A stretch of DNA of 64,000 nucleotides, from NCBI GenBank assembly GCA_020632595.1, contig JACKFF010000005.1, positions 218,888 through 282,887 on the forward strand. Direction: 5' to 3'. The DNA comes from Nitrospiraceae bacterium (GTDB lineage: Bacteria; Nitrospirota; Nitrospiria; Nitrospirales; UBA8639). The notes beneath the pieces were generated by a model. It was not told the origin of the DNA, did no database searches, and was given only the letters and a program-made list of their open reading frames with translations. Of this stretch, positions 38,951 through 48,420 are shown one piece after another (position 1 is the stretch's first letter; each line of letters opens with the position of its first letter). The position numbers were made by a program, and so were the translations under genes.

Positions 38951-41653
38951 TTAAAGAGATGCCACTGCCTCACGGATTAACTGGGTTGCTGCTACATAGG
39001 GGTCTTCCCCTTTGGTTCTCCAGGTTTCAATCATGGATGGGGTGAAGGTGCGCCCTTCCCCAAAGGTGAGGGAAATGGGATGACGTTGAGGTGTCTTGGC
39101 ATCGGGGGGCCAGACCTGAAAACTTCCTTCGATTTTGACCGGGATAATGGGGATGTGTAATTCACAGGCAAGCACCCCGAGACCTTTCTTGAATGGGAGG
39201 AGTTGCCCGTTAAGGCTGCGTTCCCCTTCGGGAAAAATCAAAAGGCTTTTCCTGTTCCGGAGAAGGGCGGCTGAGGCCTTAAGAACATTGACCAGGGGCG
39301 TCTCCGGCCCCACGGGAATCACATGGCCCACGCGTGCGACCCATCGACGAAACGGTGATCGAAAAAACGGTTCCCAGCCAAGAATATAAAGTTGTGAAAA
39401 GGTGGATGGTGGCACGGTCCCCAAAATAATAAAGGGATCAACAAAACTCAGATGGTTAGCCGCCAGGATAAAGGGTCCCTCCTTGGGGACATGTGTGATA
39501 CCTTTGACGGTCAATGGGAAGGCTATACGCGAGAGCCGTCCGAGAATAGCCTTGCCTATCTGCCCGATGATTTTATTCCCTCTGGAAAGCGGAGCGAGAA
39601 CTGTCTTTGTCAAAGCTGGAGGGAGTGGGGTTTCGAAGATCTGATGCCAGGAGGTGATGGTTTCTGTGTCCTCAGCGGGAAATTGCTGGAGAGCCAAGAG
39701 CTTGGTCATGACATCACGCACCGTCACGACTTCTCCCATGAACGTTTCCGGGACCGGTCCCAACCGGCTTTCGAGGGCTGCTTGAAATTCGACGCGTTTC
39801 AAGGAGTCGAATCCCAAGTCCAGATCCAGGTGATCGTCCAATCGCAGGACGTGGTCGGCTGAAATCAGCCCGACAAGCGTTTGGATAACCGCTTGGCCGA
39901 TGGGTGTTTGGCGAATCTGCTGGTCGGTCTGAGGTTCTTGCTCCGGTCCGGGTTCAACGGCAGTCTGCTTAGATTGCGTCATGGCCCGAACAAGATGTCG
40001 CTGGATTTTCCCTAAGCGCGTGCGTGGGAGGGGTTCTTTGATGAAGGTCACACCACTGATCCGTTTGAAGGAGGGAAGGGTTGCGGCGACATTATTCAAC
40101 GCATCTTTGATGTAAGTGGCGGAATCATGAATTTTGTGTTCCCGTAAATAATCAAAATTTGGGACAACCACGGCATGAAGATGTTCGCCCTCCTCACCAG
40201 CGCGTGGGAGTCCGAGGATACAAATTTCCGCGATCGACGGATTCTGTTGGTATGCCTCTTCCAATTCTTCGGGAAGAATGTTTTTTCCTCCAGGTGTGAC
40301 GATCAGTTCCTTGATCCGTCCGGTGAGAAACAGGTAGCCGTCTGAGTCCAGATAGCCCAGATCTCCGGTAAAAAACCATCCATCGCGAATAGCTTCAGCC
40401 GTTTCAGCCGGTGCTTGGTCATAGCCTTTCATCACATTCGGCCCTCGTACCACCACTTCTCCTATTCCTTCTTCGTTCGGCTGATCGATCCGCACCTCGA
40501 CACTGGCGAGTGGCGGACCGACGGAACCCGGTTTTAGTCGAGACAAGGAACTGAAGGCAATCACGGGCGCCGTCTCAGTGAGCCCGTATCCTTCCCGAAT
40601 GGTAAATCCAAGGCTCCCTAAGTCTTTCGAGATTTGTGGATCGAGTTTGGCTCCACCGCAGCACAAAAGACGAAGCGAGGAACCAAATCGGCGGTGAACC
40701 GGTGAAAAAAGCTGTCGTCCGGGATTCCAGCGGGTATGGGCTCTCACAAAATCTGACAGGCCGAGTAGGAGCGTGATTAGCGGACGGACGAATGCGGGAC
40801 GCCGACTGAGTTCTTCAAATATTGACCGACGAATCATGGAAAAAATTTGGGGAACTCCCACTGCGATCGTAATTCCGGTCTCACGGATACATTGCACCAG
40901 ATCCGGTCCCTTGAGTGAAGATAAGAAGGTCATTCTGGCGCCCAGGAGAATGGGAACGAGGTAGGCAATCATAAAGGGATAGGCATGGTGCAGAGGGAGC
41001 ATGACTAAAAAATTGTCTTTCGGTCCCGCTAAATCTTTCCCCATAATGTCTTTGGCGTTGGCCATAAAGTTGCGGTGAGTGAGTAGCACGCCTTTGGGTT
41101 TTTTGGTGGTGCCAGAGGTATAGAGCAATGAAGCCACGTCGTCCGGATTCACCTCTCTTTTGACAGGCGGTTTCTGCTGTCCTTGTGATATGAGATCTTT
41201 CATGGACAGGTGGGGAGATTTGGTGGCGGGATCCATGTTCACGACGGTGATCGTGGTGGGAATGCCTTGTATGAAGGCCATCGTTTTTGAGCTGACGAAG
41301 ACGAGCCGACTATTGGAAGTGGTGAGGAAGGACAGCAGTTGCTCCTGTGGCATGTGAATATCCAGTGGAACGGCTGTGGCGCCGACGGTGAGGATGCTGA
41401 GATGAGCAATCACCCATTCCGGACGATTTTCAGCCACGAGGGCGACACGGTGGCCCGGACCAAGGCCGTGTTCATGAAGACTGCTCGCCAAGCCCCGAAT
41501 GAGCAGTGACACTTCCCCGTACGTGTATTGTCGATAGCTTTCCCCTTCTTTGATTTGCATGACCACATGATCGGAGGCGATGGCCGTGAGTGCAAAAAAG
41601 GCCTCGTGAATAGTATCTGGAAGTTTGGTGGGAGCGATGGGAGATGCCTGCAT
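38951..41653 (-). CDS. Fused acyl-activating ligase / acyl carrier protein / acyltransferase
   Basis: A 900-residue three-domain protein. Residues about 1-570 are an AMP-binding ligase (YTSGTTKKPKGVLLTH at 178-193, REGYGLTETAPV, FFTGDLGYLDSDGYLFLTGR, GKIQR). Residues about 600-680 are an acyl carrier domain with LDLGFDSLKRVEF, the Ser being the phosphopantetheine site. Residues about 710-900 are a PlsC-type 1-acylglycerol-3-phosphate acyltransferase (NHLSFVDP, FPEGERS). The chain suggests that a free fatty acid is activated, loaded on the attached carrier and passed to a glycerophosphate or similar acceptor at the membrane. Related fusions (Aas-like) exist; the internal ACP is the noteworthy part. 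It stands alone and converges on the Tad operon. Confidence 0.9.
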   Translation of the reverse strand: MQASPIAPTKLPDTIHEAFFALTAIASDHVVMQIKEGESYRQYTYGEVSLLIRGLASSLHEHGLGPGHRVALVAENRPEWVIAHLSILTVGATAVPLDIHMPQEQLLSFLTTSNSRLVFVSSKTMAFIQGIPTTITVVNMDPATKSPHLSMKDLISQGQQKPPVKREVNPDDVASLLYTSGTTKKPKGVLLTHRNFMANAKDIMGKDLAGPKDNFLVMLPLHHAYPFMIAYLVPILLGARMTFLSSLKGPDLVQCIRETGITIAVGVPQIFSMIRRSIFEELSRRPAFVRPLITLLLGLSDFVRAHTRWNPGRQLFSPVHRRFGSSLRLLCCGGAKLDPQISKDLGSLGFTIREGYGLTETAPVIAFSSLSRLKPGSVGPPLASVEVRIDQPNEEGIGEVVVRGPNVMKGYDQAPAETAEAIRDGWFFTGDLGYLDSDGYLFLTGRIKELIVTPGGKNILPEELEEAYQQNPSIAEICILGLPRAGEEGEHLHAVVVPNFDYLREHKIHDSATYIKDALNNVAATLPSFKRISGVTFIKEPLPRTRLGKIQRHLVRAMTQSKQTAVEPGPEQEPQTDQQIRQTPIGQAVIQTLVGLISADHVLRLDDHLDLDLGFDSLKRVEFQAALESRLGPVPETFMGEVVTVRDVMTKLLALQQFPAEDTETITSWHQIFETPLPPALTKTVLAPLSRGNKIIGQIGKAILGRLSRIAFPLTVKGITHVPKEGPFILAANHLSFVDPFIILGTVPPSTFSQLYILGWEPFFRSPFRRWVARVGHVIPVGPETPLVNVLKASAALLRNRKSLLIFPEGERSLNGQLLPFKKGLGVLACELHIPIIPVKIEGSFQVWPPDAKTPQRHPISLTFGEGRTFTPSMIETWRTKGEDPYVAATQLIREAVASL

Positions 41654-41951
41654 CGTTTGTGTCTCCTGAGAGGGATGTCAAAAACGATTCGAAACCAAGT
41701 CTACCCGAAAGAGGTCATGGTTCCAAGACAAGATTTGAGTACTGTGAACCGCGCCTAAAAAAGGGGCAGATTGGGGTGGTGAGGCTCACTCGGCATGAAA
41801 GGAAAAAGGATTTATTCACTGTCGGCAGGTGTCAAGACTTAACCAATAAGGAAAATATTCCGAAAAAGCCTGGAGCTTTCTGCTTAGTCCCATAATTGTA
41901 GTCATTCCCCGAATCGATGTATTGATGTATAGCTGAAAAAGAGATTGTTCT

Positions 41952-43364
41952 ATGCCGTTCTTTAAAGTTGAAGATATCCGGGAACTTCGCGTCGGGACGT
42001 TTGTCAAACTCGAAGGGTCCTGGTTCAGCCATCCTTTTCCCACGAATACCTTTCAAATCAAATCCTCTGATGATCTGGCGACCATTCAAGCTCTCAAAAG
42101 TGTCGTCATTCTCCAAGATCCGGAACGGTCGGCCTCGTTCGATGTTGATGTTGAGGATGTTCCGGATGAAAACCGACGGCCTCTGGATCATGAGGAGAGC
42201 CTCAGTAGGGAGGAAGACGCGGAGGCCATTTCCGATTCAACATTCGATCACCCGGAAGACGACGAACCACTGATAAAAGAATCTTCCCTATCCACAATTC
42301 TGGACCGGCGACAGGATTACCATGAATTTCAGAATCACCTGCGTAAGATTGAAGGGGCATATCAAAAAATCCTGGGGCAGGGTAATGAATTGTTCCGGCA
42401 ACTGAGTGATCGCCGGCAGTCCGGACGGAAAACCGCGGATGCCATGATCACGAGTATTGTCACGGCCATACAACATCCCAACACGGCGATGTCGTTAATC
42501 GATGTGGTCAACAGTAACGGGGCCACGTGGGGCCTGTCCGAACATGCTCTTAACGTATGCACCCTCTCCCTTCTCATCGGCCGTCAGCTAGGTTTGGGAG
42601 TCGAGGAATTACTTGAGCTTGGGCGGGGATCGTTGTTCCACGATGTGGGTTATCGTGCGCTACCCATGAATGTCCGCTTTAGTGCGGTTGGTATGAAAAT
42701 CCAATCGGATCCGGACTTGGGGCCACGACACCCGGAGGTCGGGCGACAGTTGATGGCCTCCTTCCCGGATACCAGTCCAGCTGTATTGGAAATGATTGAA
42801 CGGCATCATGAACGACTGGATGGTTCGGGTTTCCCGAACGGTATGAGAGCGGACGGCCTTTCATTGTCGACAAAAATTATTATGGTCGCGGACCATTATG
42901 ATGAACTTTGCAATGCTCCTGACCTACAAACGAGTCTCACCCCTCATGCCGCGTTGTCCCGACTCTTTCGTCATGTGGTTATGAAGGGAGAATCGTCCAG
43001 ATTCTGTCCGGAGGTGGTGCAAGCCCTGGTGCAGGCCATTGGGGTCTATCCACCGGGGAGCCTGGTGGAATTAACGGACGGATTTCTCGGGGTCGTGGCA
43101 CGGATCAATATTCATCACCCAACGAGACCGACGGTGTTATTATATGCCCCCTGGATCTGCCGAAACGATGGGATGTTGGTCAATTTGTCACAAGAGCCCG
43201 AGTTGGAAATCAAGCGGGCCCTCCATGTAAAAGATATACCTCTGCATGCCCTTGCGTACTTAAGCCCCCGTCGAATGGCGATGTTTGTGCATGCGACCGA
43301 ACCTACCACTGTGGCGTCCAACAGCAGGCCGCGGCAAAATGCTAAAGCAAATCTTAAGGGGTAG
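41952..43364 (+). CDS. HD-GYP-type phosphodiesterase-like protein with DUF3391 N-terminus
   Basis: A 470-residue cytoplasmic protein. The first ~65 residues (VEDIRELRVGTFVKLEGSWFSHPFPTNTFQIKS) are DUF3391-like, often found before HD-GYP domains. An acidic linker follows, and then the HD domain from about residue 150 to 340: HALNVCTLSLLIG, LFHDVGYRALP, MIERHHERLDGSGFPNG. The HD residues and the HHE(K)xDGxGYP motif are present with GFP for GYP. HD-GYP proteins hydrolyse cyclic di-GMP. The C-terminal part (GSLVELTDGFLGVVARIN) is usual for this class. It is divergent from the acyl-ligase gene. Cyclic di-GMP often influences pili, but no direct link to the Tad locus is visible. Confidence 0.88.
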   Translation: MPFFKVEDIRELRVGTFVKLEGSWFSHPFPTNTFQIKSSDDLATIQALKSVVILQDPERSASFDVDVEDVPDENRRPLDHEESLSREEDAEAISDSTFDHPEDDEPLIKESSLSTILDRRQDYHEFQNHLRKIEGAYQKILGQGNELFRQLSDRRQSGRKTADAMITSIVTAIQHPNTAMSLIDVVNSNGATWGLSEHALNVCTLSLLIGRQLGLGVEELLELGRGSLFHDVGYRALPMNVRFSAVGMKIQSDPDLGPRHPEVGRQLMASFPDTSPAVLEMIERHHERLDGSGFPNGMRADGLSLSTKIIMVADHYDELCNAPDLQTSLTPHAALSRLFRHVVMKGESSRFCPEVVQALVQAIGVYPPGSLVELTDGFLGVVARINIHHPTRPTVLLYAPWICRNDGMLVNLSQEPELEIKRALHVKDIPLHALAYLSPRRMAMFVHATEPTTVASNSRPRQNAKANLKG

Positions 43365-43938
43365 CCTGGGTGGTTTTGAAATACGGCGGTTGAGCTCACC
43401 CCGCTGATGGCAGCTGATTTGAATAATCATGAGATTGCGTGGGGAATCCAGGACGAATTGAGCCTGGGTGTCGAGAGGTCAGGAATCCTCTGAGGTAGAG
43501 GCGCACCCGGTGCCAACACTAGCGGGAGTGCTGTTCGAAGTTCTTCATCTGTCATGATTAGGCCAGACAGAATAGAGCCGGGGCCGGCTTCCAATGCCCA
43601 CTTAAGAGATGTTAAGAGATGTTCAGGCATTTACCCCCCTTGTTGAGAGCAAACGCCCGAAAATCGCTATTGAGAAGTCCTCATTCCAGGTCAAAGGAAC
43701 CACGTCCCTATTAAAGCAATGGCGTGATTCCTTCGTGTTCCACATGAATAATAATCCTGAGGCAAATGGTGGGGGCTACTTGTTCATGAACTGTCAGTGA
43801 TTGCCAAATTTCTTCATAGCCTCGCGCTAATTCAAGAAGAGGGTCTTGCTCAGACTCCTCAGGAAAAGACATCTCATGCGTTCCGCTCTTTATGGACTCG
43901 ATTATTTGGTAAAGGGTTGTAGCAGATAACGAAAGATG
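43365..43938. other. Intergenic region
   Basis: 574 bases with only weak frames: one of 67 codons on the minus strand (43427-43630) and one of 63 on the plus strand (43609-43800). Neither has a start signal or a known family. The tandem AAGAGATGTTAAGAGATGTT near 43602-43621 is a short direct repeat. I see nothing else here. Confidence 0.4.
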
Positions 43939-45384
43939 CTAGCCCGGAGATTTTTCTAACCAACCTTTGGCTTCGGGGTAAAATTTACCTAAAATTTCCT
44001 GACTCATCCTTGAGAGTAAAAGCACGAGTTTGTCCTGGAGGTGATCCGTAATTGCTGGTGTGGGTAGCGGCGATCGGGCCAGTTTCCACACTTGGTGTAA
44101 GGCGTCCTTTTGCTGTTCAAGAACGTTTTCGGCGGCGCGTTGCCAAAAAACGGGAAACTCTCTGGGGTCGGTGTAATCTCCCCGTCCCCTCCCGCAATGG
44201 GTTACCGCTAAATAGCGTAACAATGCATCCCGCGTTTGTCGGTCAAGAAAGGCAGGGACCCAGGAAATCCGATTGGGATCGCCTGTTCCCTGACTTTTGG
44301 CATAGGTTCGTTCAGCGAATGCTCCAAGGATCGCTCCTCCAATGGTAAACGCGCCATGAGAGAGTCCTCCGGTAGCCAAGTCCGAGGCCAATCCGGCTGC
44401 TGCGCCACTGGCCACTGCTCCCCAGAACGTTTCTTCTTCCCACGGTTTTTTTTCACCCGGCACGGTTACATCTTCGATCCTGGATTTGAGTGTGTGCGCG
44501 ACATCGCCGGTTAATCCATGTAACTCGATAAGATTTACAGTGACGTCTGAAATGCGCTGTGCTAAACGATGGTCCAGGGCCTGAATCGCATGTTTGATTT
44601 GCGGTTTTTTTGAGAGCCCCGTCGGCTCTGGAGGAAGGTATTCTCCATCCAAGGCGGTCTCGATCAAGAGTTGAGAGAGACGGGTCATAGATGTATCAAA
44701 AATCTGCCGGTGGATGGCATACCAGGCCTTTCCTAATTTTTGCATCGTGTGGCGTTTTTCCGATGGCAGGACCTGAGTGACGTGATCCCATAACACACCT
44801 TCCTGAACCCAGCAACGCGTAAAGGCATCCAGGCTCATCACGTCTTTAATGACACGTTGATTGATCCAGTGTTGCTTCCAAAGGGATTCCAATTGTCGCT
44901 GTTGTTGTGGATCAATCAGTCCGGTTTGATTCACTAACACGATGACGGGTTTGTTCAGCCAAGTGAGGAGCTCGAGTTCAGGTTGAAGATAGCCCGCCAT
45001 GGATGGGTCTTCTGTTGCATTGACGAGGTATAACACCACGTCAGCTTCATCCCTGACATTCCGGATCGCTTGCTGACTGCACCAAAACGGTTTGTCTGCT
45101 AGACGGTCCCAGACTTGAGACACCACCCACCCAATCGGGTTGGTGAGTCCTTGAAGACGACCCAGGAGCTTGTGGCTATTTCCAAAGCCCGGGGTATCCC
45201 ACAGGTTGAGTCGGGAACCATCAGAAGTCTCCAGCAATACAAAGTGTTCATTTTGAAGCGTGACATGGGCCTGATCAAGCACCTTTCCGACGTCGCGACG
45301 CAATAGAGTTCGGGCTAAGGTGGTCTTTCCGATATTGGTATGGGCAATGAGGGAAAGCGTGATAGAAGAAGAAAAAGCGGTCAT
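43939..45384 (-). CDS. GTPase of the DUF3482 type
   Basis: A 481-residue protein. The N-terminal Era/TrmE-like GTPase domain has P-loop AHTNIGKTTLART (near residue 15), LNLWDTPGFGNS (G3) and VLVNQTG (G4, altered from NKxD). The remainder is helical with a Gly/Ala-rich stretch (WGAVASGAAAGLASDLATGGLSHGAFTIGGAILGAF) that looks membrane-associated, as in DUF3482 proteins. The start at 45384 overlaps the stop of the preceding DUF2868-type gene (ATGA), so the two are translationally coupled. This pair is conserved in several bacteria, function unknown. G4 lacks the usual Asp of NKxD, which may change nucleotide specificity. Confidence 0.8.
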   Translation of the reverse strand: MTAFSSSITLSLIAHTNIGKTTLARTLLRRDVGKVLDQAHVTLQNEHFVLLETSDGSRLNLWDTPGFGNSHKLLGRLQGLTNPIGWVVSQVWDRLADKPFWCSQQAIRNVRDEADVVLYLVNATEDPSMAGYLQPELELLTWLNKPVIVLVNQTGLIDPQQQRQLESLWKQHWINQRVIKDVMSLDAFTRCWVQEGVLWDHVTQVLPSEKRHTMQKLGKAWYAIHRQIFDTSMTRLSQLLIETALDGEYLPPEPTGLSKKPQIKHAIQALDHRLAQRISDVTVNLIELHGLTGDVAHTLKSRIEDVTVPGEKKPWEEETFWGAVASGAAAGLASDLATGGLSHGAFTIGGAILGAFAERTYAKSQGTGDPNRISWVPAFLDRQTRDALLRYLAVTHCGRGRGDYTDPREFPVFWQRAAENVLEQQKDALHQVWKLARSPLPTPAITDHLQDKLVLLLSRMSQEILGKFYPEAKGWLEKSPG

Positions 45385-46883
45385 GTCATCACACCTTTGG
45401 GAGGCCACAGAGCAGCCTGGGCCTTCTCAAGAAGCTGGTCGCGGGATGTATCTTTGGCATGGAAGGCCACGATTTGCAGATGGTGGTCGTTGGCGAGTCG
45501 TTGCCAGGTTTGTTGACGTCCTTTCATTTGTGTCTGATCGGCGAGGTGCTGATAGGGCTCCAGGTCCAGAACAAGGAGTAAGTGATGTTGTCCGTTACAG
45601 GATTTAATTGAGGCTTGAAGCATATGAAAGATTTCCCCATGCACCTCAGCTTCCGGGGTTTGCGCCACATTACAGATAAGAACCACCGTTTGAGGTGAGG
45701 AGGTTGTCTGCAGCCGGGGAACGCTTGTCTGTCCATAAGGAAGCGGATCTCTCCAATGCAAGGTGGCCTGATTGCCAATGAGATCCAGAAGGCATTCTCC
45801 CAAGCAGTCTAAAGCGGCCGGAGAAGGTTGATAGCTATACGGCACAATGTCAATTTGGATTCCCTGTCCGCGTTCAGTACTCAGTAGCTGAAGGTAATAC
45901 GGCTCATCCAGAGGGAGCATGAAGGATTGCACGGCTTTACGTGCGAAGCGTGCGGATAGCCAGGCTAGGGTCATCCGAGGGATGACGATTCCTATAAAGG
46001 CCGTCAGTGCCCACATATGAATCCATGGAGCAGCAGATCCATGGCCGGGAGCTTGAAGATGTGCAAGGTCTTCGGCTGGTGGAAAGGGAAAACCCAGGAT
46101 CCAGGCTGCTGGACCCAAGAGACCGTTTAAGACCGTATGCACCTGTGTTGCTGATAAGAAGGTGCTTTCCCACGTGGCCTGATAATCTAAAACCAGTCCA
46201 CGGACATACATACTAAGGATGATGCCTAGTGCCAGACAGGCTGATCCAATATGCAGTAGATGACGAACCCGACTGATAATGACGGGGTGCCAATGCCTCC
46301 ACCACAGGTTCATAAATCGTTCGGAAGATTGAAGAATCCATTCTTTGACCGAATCATCAGGTAAGGCCATTTTTGGCCACGGTCCTTTCCCCAACCATTC
46401 CGTCACGGTGGCAAATCCTTTGGCCAGTTGACGGAGAAGTGGACCGGTTAGGTCTTTTCCCAGAAGCGGTGGCAGAATGGTACCCGTATAGGTCCCCATG
46501 TTCCACAAAAGCAAAATCAAGAGGGGAAAGTTTAAGAGATTGACTCGTTGGGTCGTTCCCAGCCCATTGATAAACAGGCCGGCTGCAAAGGCCGGTATCG
46601 CCACGATGGTATAGGGAATTGTAGCCTGAGCGCCTCGAAACGATTCCGTGATCATGGGGTAAGAAGTGGAGAGAAAGTTCCAGAGAGATTCCGTCCGATC
46701 AGTGAAAAATTGGATAGAGTTTTTTACTGACGAGGATGGTTCGTCGGGCGCAGCTTTTTTTGCGTGTTGGGTGGCTCGCTGTCTGGTGGAGTGTGAGATG
46801 TATCGTCCTTGAGGGTCCGATTGTTCCAGCGCCTGGATTAACAGAATTCTTGATACCTGCTTGAAATTCATATCTGGAGCCAT
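45381..46883 (-). CDS. DUF2868-like membrane protein
   Basis: A 500-residue integral membrane protein with about five or six helices in its middle (YTIVAIPAFAAGLFINGLG, FPLLILLLWNMGTYTGTILPPLL, HIGSACLALGIILSMYVRGLVLDY, WALTAFIGIVIPRMTLAWL). The centre has the DUF2868-type LLxWNLGVY-like element and YQATWESTFL. A soluble C-terminal domain of about 180 residues follows. It overlaps the DUF3482-type GTPase gene by four bases. The pair probably forms one membrane complex (inference from gene order and conservation of the pair). Its function is unknown. Confidence 0.8.
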   Translation of the reverse strand: MAPDMNFKQVSRILLIQALEQSDPQGRYISHSTRQRATQHAKKAAPDEPSSSVKNSIQFFTDRTESLWNFLSTSYPMITESFRGAQATIPYTIVAIPAFAAGLFINGLGTTQRVNLLNFPLLILLLWNMGTYTGTILPPLLGKDLTGPLLRQLAKGFATVTEWLGKGPWPKMALPDDSVKEWILQSSERFMNLWWRHWHPVIISRVRHLLHIGSACLALGIILSMYVRGLVLDYQATWESTFLSATQVHTVLNGLLGPAAWILGFPFPPAEDLAHLQAPGHGSAAPWIHMWALTAFIGIVIPRMTLAWLSARFARKAVQSFMLPLDEPYYLQLLSTERGQGIQIDIVPYSYQPSPAALDCLGECLLDLIGNQATLHWRDPLPYGQTSVPRLQTTSSPQTVVLICNVAQTPEAEVHGEIFHMLQASIKSCNGQHHLLLVLDLEPYQHLADQTQMKGRQQTWQRLANDHHLQIVAFHAKDTSRDQLLEKAQAALWPPKGVMT

Positions 46884-47085
46884 TTTGGCATCTTATTCTA
46901 TGGTTTTTTTCGGTATGGGGTCATTAAGCAAACAGCCTGCCAGGATTGACCTACAACCATGATTGAGCTGACCGTTGTGTATGGGAAGAAGGTGATGTGT
47001 TTTGTGGTGTGATAAATGGCTAATTGCATGTTGTGAGGTCAACCCAGGGAAACGGGAGACGCAGCATATTTTTAGCTTGCATGGC

Positions 47086-48237
47086 TCAGGTATGGAGGGA
47101 AACCGAACCGGTATGTTGTGACTTGGAAGAAGAACCATCCGGTTGAGGCTCCTCCTGAGGCTTATTGTTTACGGATTGGGCAGCGGAGGCCTCAGAATCT
47201 AACAAGATGCTGATCCAACGGGTCGAGGGGTTGCTTTCTAAGGCAATTTTCACCACCATGGTCATGGGAACGGAAAGCAACATTCCAACCGGTCCCCACA
47301 CCCACCCCCAGAACACTAAGGAGAGAAAGACAACAAGAGTGGAAAGGTTAAGCTTCCTCCCCATAAGCTTGGGTTCCACTACATTACCGAAGATCAAGTT
47401 AACGGCTACATATCCCGCGGCCACCAGCAACAGGCGTCCAATGCCGAATTGAATGTATCCCAATAGCATTGGCGGGACTGCTGCAATGATAGACCCGAGG
47501 TTTGGAATAAAATTCAACAAAAAGGCCAGAAGGCCCCAGATAAGGGGAAAATCAATCCCTAAGGCCCACACCCATAATGCGACAATCACACCCGTTCCAA
47601 GGCTGACAAGAGTTTTGATAGCTAAATAATTGTTGACGGCGTCTGTTATTTTCTTGGCCTGGGAGAAGGCGCCTTTGGGATCTCCGAAGGCGGTTCCTAC
47701 TTTCTCTTGGAAGCTGGACGCCTCAAATAAAATGAAAATGACGGTGAGGAGAATTAAAAAAGAATTCGTGAGCACATTTCCCAACCCGGACAACATTTTG
47801 GCTGCGAGCCTCATTGAAGCACCCGGATCGATGGATTTCAGTAATATCCCTTTATCAAGTTGAAAACCCAACTCCTGAATCCCATGGATCATGGGCTCCA
47901 TTTCCTGGGTCAATCGAGCTTGGTAGCGTGGAATGGCTTCGGAAAAGTCATCCAGGGAGGTTCCAATAATCAGAATAAACCCGACTCCGACGCTGAGAAC
48001 TCCTAGGGCGACAACGAACACCGCCAATGGCGAAGGTAAGCCTTTTTGTCGAAGCCAAAAAACAGGTGATGCGCTAATAATGGCAAGAAATATTGAGACA
48101 ATAAGAGGGACCAGGATGGGCTCTGCAGCCCGCATCCCAGCCACGACTATGATGAATGCTGCGGTGGTCAACAAGAATCGACCAGTTGGGGGATGACTGG
48201 AGAGCGGGAGTTGGGAATTCTGCTGGTTATGCATCAT
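47086..48237 (-). CDS. AI-2E/PerM-family permease
   Basis: A 383-residue membrane protein with about eight helices. The family features are an N-terminal helix pair (FLLTTAAFIIVVAGMRAAEPILVPLIVSIFLAII), the cytoplasmic/periplasmic middle part with FQEKVGTAFG, and the signature region LLAFLLNFIPNLGSIIAAVPPMLLGY-x(n)-VEPKLMGRKLNLSTLVVFLSLVFWGWVWGPVGMLLSVPMT. The family includes the E. coli exporter TqsA and sodium/proton antiporters, so the substrate cannot be predicted. A polar tail of ~40 residues closes the protein. It stands as a single gene. Confidence 0.9.
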   Translation of the reverse strand: MMHNQQNSQLPLSSHPPTGRFLLTTAAFIIVVAGMRAAEPILVPLIVSIFLAIISASPVFWLRQKGLPSPLAVFVVALGVLSVGVGFILIIGTSLDDFSEAIPRYQARLTQEMEPMIHGIQELGFQLDKGILLKSIDPGASMRLAAKMLSGLGNVLTNSFLILLTVIFILFEASSFQEKVGTAFGDPKGAFSQAKKITDAVNNYLAIKTLVSLGTGVIVALWVWALGIDFPLIWGLLAFLLNFIPNLGSIIAAVPPMLLGYIQFGIGRLLLVAAGYVAVNLIFGNVVEPKLMGRKLNLSTLVVFLSLVFWGWVWGPVGMLLSVPMTMVVKIALESNPSTRWISILLDSEASAAQSVNNKPQEEPQPDGSSSKSQHTGSVSLHT

Positions 48238-48420
48238 GAAAAATTTTATAGCGAAGAAACTGTCGCTTTTTGGGTATGATACCCGTTTTTTCCTCTCCTG
48301 TCTTCGAGAGGAAAGTTGTCGTTGCCAGAGGTAACTGTCAGCGGAGGAAAAGAAAATTCAAGAGTCTCTAAACTCTTGGAGTGGTGGTTGCTGTGATGAT
48401 CAGGATGATGGGCTAGAGGG

